Assembly: GCA_900617975.1 (NCBI GenBank)
Contig: UZAE01001661.1
Span: 1 to 12,122 of the forward strand
Origin: Rodentolepis nana
Taxonomy: Eukaryota > Platyhelminthes > Cestoda > Cyclophyllidea > Hymenolepididae
DNA length: 12,122 nucleotides
Reading direction: 5' to 3'
Part shown: positions 9,635 to 12,122 of the stretch, one piece after another
Position numbering within the stretch: the stretch's first letter is position 1
Layout of the letters: each line of letters begins with the position of its first letter
Notes under the pieces: generated by a model
Told to the model about the DNA's origin: nothing
The model's input: only the letters and a program-made list of their open reading frames with translations
Database searches by the model: none
Position numbers and translations under genes: made by a program

Positions 9635-9657
9635 CTACTGATATCCGAAATCAGTAG
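9635..9657 (+). other. Small perfect hairpin in TBCC 3'UTR
   Basis: CTACTGAT at 9635-9642 pairs exactly with ATCAGTAG at 9650-9657 across a 7-base loop, 24 bases past the stop codon. It could be a stem-loop in the 3'UTR. An 8-bp stem of this size can also arise by chance. Confidence 0.4.
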
Positions 9658-10050
9658 GTGTTATTATTTTTCGGGGAGTTACTTCATATTGCACTAGTAC
9701 TTATATAAAATATAAAAAAACAACACTATTATTTTTCGAGTAGTATTTAAAATTGTAAGCGGGGGTTGATAAATCTACATTTGATCAGAATCCGGTGGAA
9801 TTGGTACTTTTTTCATAAGACAGTGTCGTGATTCCAGATTTAAACCTTAGGAACACATCGGCATGATGTGCCACTATTGCTAGTAGTCGCCAACAAGATG
9901 AGAAAAACGAAAATCTGAAATGTAATATTATTTATCACAGTAATTCCAGTGCAGTTTCACAAAATAATGGAATGCTACTCTGACAAAGCGCCCTAATTAA
10001 TGTAGGCACATCTGAGGTTATTACACGTTTTCGACCCAGTCCATTGTGAT

Positions 10051-10075
10051 CCTAACTTTATTTAAGGTAGTTAGG
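10051..10075. repeat. Short inverted repeat in spacer
   Basis: CCTAACT at 10051-10057 pairs with AGTTAGG at 10069-10075 across 11 bases. It is a minor dyad with no assigned role and no T-run after it. Confidence 0.35.
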
Positions 10076-10698
10076 GACGTTAATTTGAAATTAGGATAAC
10101 ATGAGTATTCAAGTAAGTTATTATAGACAAATAATGCCTATAGTCTATGGTCCAAATTCTGATAACTGCTTTGTGTGAAATCATATCATAAATAAACCAT
10201 CGGATGTAAGCCCACCAATTTTCGAATTTGCGAAATGCATATTAATGACGTAATTCATGTCCAGATATAATAAATAAAAAAAATAATTTTATTCTTGACA
10301 TAAGACATTTTTCGAACAGAATGAAAAAATCTTAATTCATTCGCACAATTTGCAACACATTATATAAATATGATGATCTCGAAAGTCAACAACTTCATGT
10401 CTGCAACGGACGCTTATTTTGCCTGATCCCATAATTAATTTTCATCAGTTTAATGCCCTATAAATTTGGAAAAAAACATGCAAAAAGTCCATTTTTATTT
10501 TAAATGGATTTAATCTAAAATAAGGAGCGTACAGTTTTGTAGATAGCCAATGTTTGTTAAACTTAATTAACATTAAATACCTACATTAAACGCTTAAAAT
10601 TTATAATTAACTATTACTCATCTTAACTGTAAATTCCTTTAGAACTTCATTACAGGATTACCTTAAATATTTGTTGTTTGTAATATTGCTGAGAGCGT

Positions 10699-10718
10699 GC
10701 CTTTTTCAACTTCTTTAG
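10699..10718 (+). promoter_or_regulatory. Candidate leader splice acceptor before V-ATPase D
   Basis: A pyrimidine-rich run ending CTTTAG stands 17 bases before the V-ATPase D start codon. As with TBCC, no upstream coding exon is evident. It fits either trans-splicing of a spliced leader or a cis-spliced 5'UTR exon. Confidence 0.4.
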
Positions 10719-10735
10719 CATCGTTTCTTTGCGCA

Positions 10736-11456
10736 ATGGCTGATGAAAAGATTCCGGTTTTTCCATCTCGAATGTGAGATCTTGTAAATGTGTTGAAATT
10801 TCTCACGTTTATATGAACTGATAAATGCAGTTTCTTATATGATTTCTAGGGCTTCTACAACTTTGAGAAACCAATTGGTTGGGGCACAGATGGGCTTAAA
10901 TCTCCTCAAAAAGAAGTCCGATGCCCTTAATCTACACTTTCGTAAAATTGTGCAGAAAATTATGCAAAAGAAGGAGACAATGGGTGATGTTATTCGTGAC
11001 GCGAATTTCTCTCTTACTCACGTCAAGTTTGCTTCGCCTTCAAACATTATGGCACATGTCATGCAAAATGTAACAAAAGCTCAAGTAAAGGTGAAAGTGA
11101 GCTATACGAATATTGCTGGTGTGAATTTACCTGAGTTTTCCATGTTCTATGAGGGATCTGATAGTAAGTTCTTCAAGTGATTGCACATCGTTTTCTTTTT
11201 TAAATATTATGCGGCATTTATTAGTGTTTTAGGTGATAAATGGGCATTTTTATATCAATGACTGTTAATATTCTTTCTCTTTAAGACTACGAATTGACCG
11301 GATTATCGGGAGGTGGTCAACAGATCGATAAATTAAAAAAGACATATAGAAAAACGATAGAACTTCTAGTTGAAATAGCCTCTCTCCAATCATCCTTTTT
11401 CATTCTCGATGCCGTTATTAAAACCACTAATCGTCGTGTCAATGCAATCGATCATG
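10736..11456 (+). CDS. ATP6V1D: V-type H+-ATPase subunit D, 5' part (3 exons; gene runs off the window)
   Basis: Exons: 10736-10773, 10850-11163, 11286-11456, giving residues 1-174 plus one base of the next codon. Subunit D is part of the central rotor stalk of the V1 sector and couples ATP hydrolysis to proton transport across organelle and plasma membranes. The protein starts MADEKIPVFPSRM and continues LVGAQMGLNLLKKKSDAL (about 21-38), FSLTHVKF, QNVTKAQVKVKVSYTNIAGV, FYEGSDNYELTG (about 111-122) and LVEIASLQSSFFILDAVIKT followed by NRRVNAIDH. This is the expected long N-terminal helix plus the start of the returning C-terminal helix. Human subunit D has 247 residues; the missing end would begin V-I-x-P-R-I-E. 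Introns are 76 and 122 bp. At least 660 bp of the next intron follow with no matching exon, so the gene is cut by the window edge rather than broken. The exon 1/2 junction splits the Met13 codon. Confidence 0.92.
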
Positions 11457-11770
11457 GTGAGTCAATTCAGATTTATCCTACTTGTTATTATTCAATGTGT
11501 GTGTACCACACTTTCCATTAATTTAGTATTTGTCAATATTTAATAATTGAAAATAATGGTATCGCTATAATTCACTCCTATTTTATTTGAATGAACTAAT
11601 GTTCTTATTTTGTAGTGGTCAGTTTATTTCCGTTCAAGTAGTCTTCTTTGTCCAACGTTTACTTTGCAATTTGAAAGTACCCACAGTTATTGCCTTCTCT
11701 AATGGGGAATGCTATTGGTATTTTTATACGGTGATTGCGCTTGTGCACTTTATTCTGACTGATTGAAACA
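11457..11770 (+). other. Start of V-ATPase D intron 3
   Basis: The intron opens with the good donor GTGAGT at 11457. I searched the rest of the window for the conserved continuation of subunit D and did not find it, so this is treated as intron. The last 11 bases form the left copy of a target-site duplication for repeat copy C. Confidence 0.7.
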
Positions 11771-12049
11771 CTTATTTATTTATTTCAAATGGCAGGCGTT
11801 TTGATAGTTATCATTAGCCCTTTAGCTGACTTCGGGCTTCACAGGGGGAAGGAACATCACAGTAACAGAAAGTCGAGGGGTGGGGAACAGAAGAGTGATT
11901 TACAGATGTAAAGAGACAGACATGAAGGCAGAGAAAAGGTAGGATGAGTACTGCGCCAGAAGTCAATCGCCAGTTAATAGACTTTTTCGCCGTATAAGTA
12001 TACGTTGCCCAGGATGCACCACGTGGAGGTAAGTCTATCACGCACCCCA
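11771..12049 (-). mobile_element. SINE-like retroposon, copy C, with target-site duplication
   Basis: The 279-bp element is flanked by exact 11-bp direct repeats, TGATTGAAACA at 11760-11770 and 12050-12060. In minus-strand orientation it ends in an (AAAT)3-like tail (plus-strand CTTATTTATTTATTT, 11771-11785) next to the duplication. That combination is the hallmark of target-primed reverse transcription, as in SINEs and 5'-truncated LINEs. Near its 5' end, a TGGTGCATCCTGG motif (plus positions 12009-12021) resembles a pol III A box, but I see no B box, so the SINE label is tentative. It lacks a block of some 40 bases present in copies A and B. It lies in a V-ATPase D intron, antisense to that gene. 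No reverse transcriptase is encoded here. Confidence 0.8.
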
Positions 12050-12060
12050 TGATTGAAACA

Positions 12061-12122
12061 TAGTGAGAGCCGTCTTAAGACATTAATTGCAGACTTAATT
12101 GCACTTGCTTCCCTCACCATTT
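12061..12122 (+). other. V-ATPase D intron 3 continued to the window edge
   Basis: AT-rich sequence after the right target-site duplication. No exon is recognisable. It is taken as intron because the subunit D reading frame is incomplete. Confidence 0.5.

Larger units (their letters stand above)
9612..10698. other. TBCC 3' region and spacer before V-ATPase D
   Basis: No coding frame with homology. No canonical AATAAA follows TBCC closely; the nearest candidate is the weak variant AATATA at about 9709-9714 in an A-rich stretch. AATAAA hexamers occur only far downstream (about 10191 and 10271). The stretch holds two small inverted repeats, listed separately, and otherwise AT-rich DNA. Confidence 0.5.

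Noticed and set aside
11814..12050. A 78-codon minus-strand frame as a gene
   Set aside because: It covers repeat copy C inside a V-ATPase D intron; the same frame is broken in the other copies. Kept only as a finding about the repeat.
11457..12122. The missing end of V-ATPase subunit D
   Set aside because: I looked for the conserved V-I-x-P-R-I-E continuation in all plus frames and did not find it; the gene appears to continue beyond the window.

Overview
This is nuclear DNA of a multicellular eukaryote, most likely a parasitic flatworm (Platyhelminthes; a tapeworm is my best guess, but the species is inferred, not proven). It is AT-rich. It holds four spliced, single-copy-type animal housekeeping genes with GT-AG introns. 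Introns near the 5' ends are very short (down to 36 bp) and those near the 3' ends are longer, a pattern known from schistosomes. No bacterial operon, CRISPR array, tRNA or rRNA is visible. All exon boundaries below were worked out by hand from splice consensus, unbroken reading frame and remembered homologues.

Layout: (1) positions 1-1012 have no assignable gene. (2) 1013-1314 is copy A of a dispersed ~300 bp repeat. (3) 1551-2721, minus strand, is a complete five-exon homologue of NUDT14, a UDP-sugar pyrophosphatase of the Nudix family, with a poly(A) signal at 1456-1461. (4) 2722-4135 is the AT-rich spacer between divergent genes. (5) 4136-6191, plus strand, is a complete six-exon pinin homologue of 327 residues, with AATAAA at 6263-6268. 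(6) 7216-9611, plus strand, is a three-exon tubulin-folding cofactor C (TBCC) of 385 residues; its second intron holds repeat copy B. (7) 10736-11456, plus strand, has the first three exons of V-type ATPase subunit D. The C-terminal exon(s) lie beyond the window, and the open last intron holds repeat copy C.

The genes do not form one pathway. They cover nucleotide-sugar hydrolysis, mRNA splicing and exon-junction function, tubulin heterodimer assembly, and proton pumping. Two start regions (TBCC and V-ATPase D) have a pyrimidine-rich AG acceptor at or just before the ATG, which would suit spliced-leader trans-splicing, a known feature of flatworms.

The most interesting item is the repeat. 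Copy C has an exact 11-bp target-site duplication and an (AAAT)n tail, the marks of a non-LTR, SINE-like retroposon. All three copies lie antisense to the gene they sit in or next to. In the gene-sense direction copies B and C present a pyrimidine tract plus AG at one end and a perfect GAG|GTAAGT donor at the other. That is a ready-made cryptic exon, like antisense Alu exonization in primates. I did not find a convincing novel multi-gene system; the repeat family is the best candidate for something undescribed.
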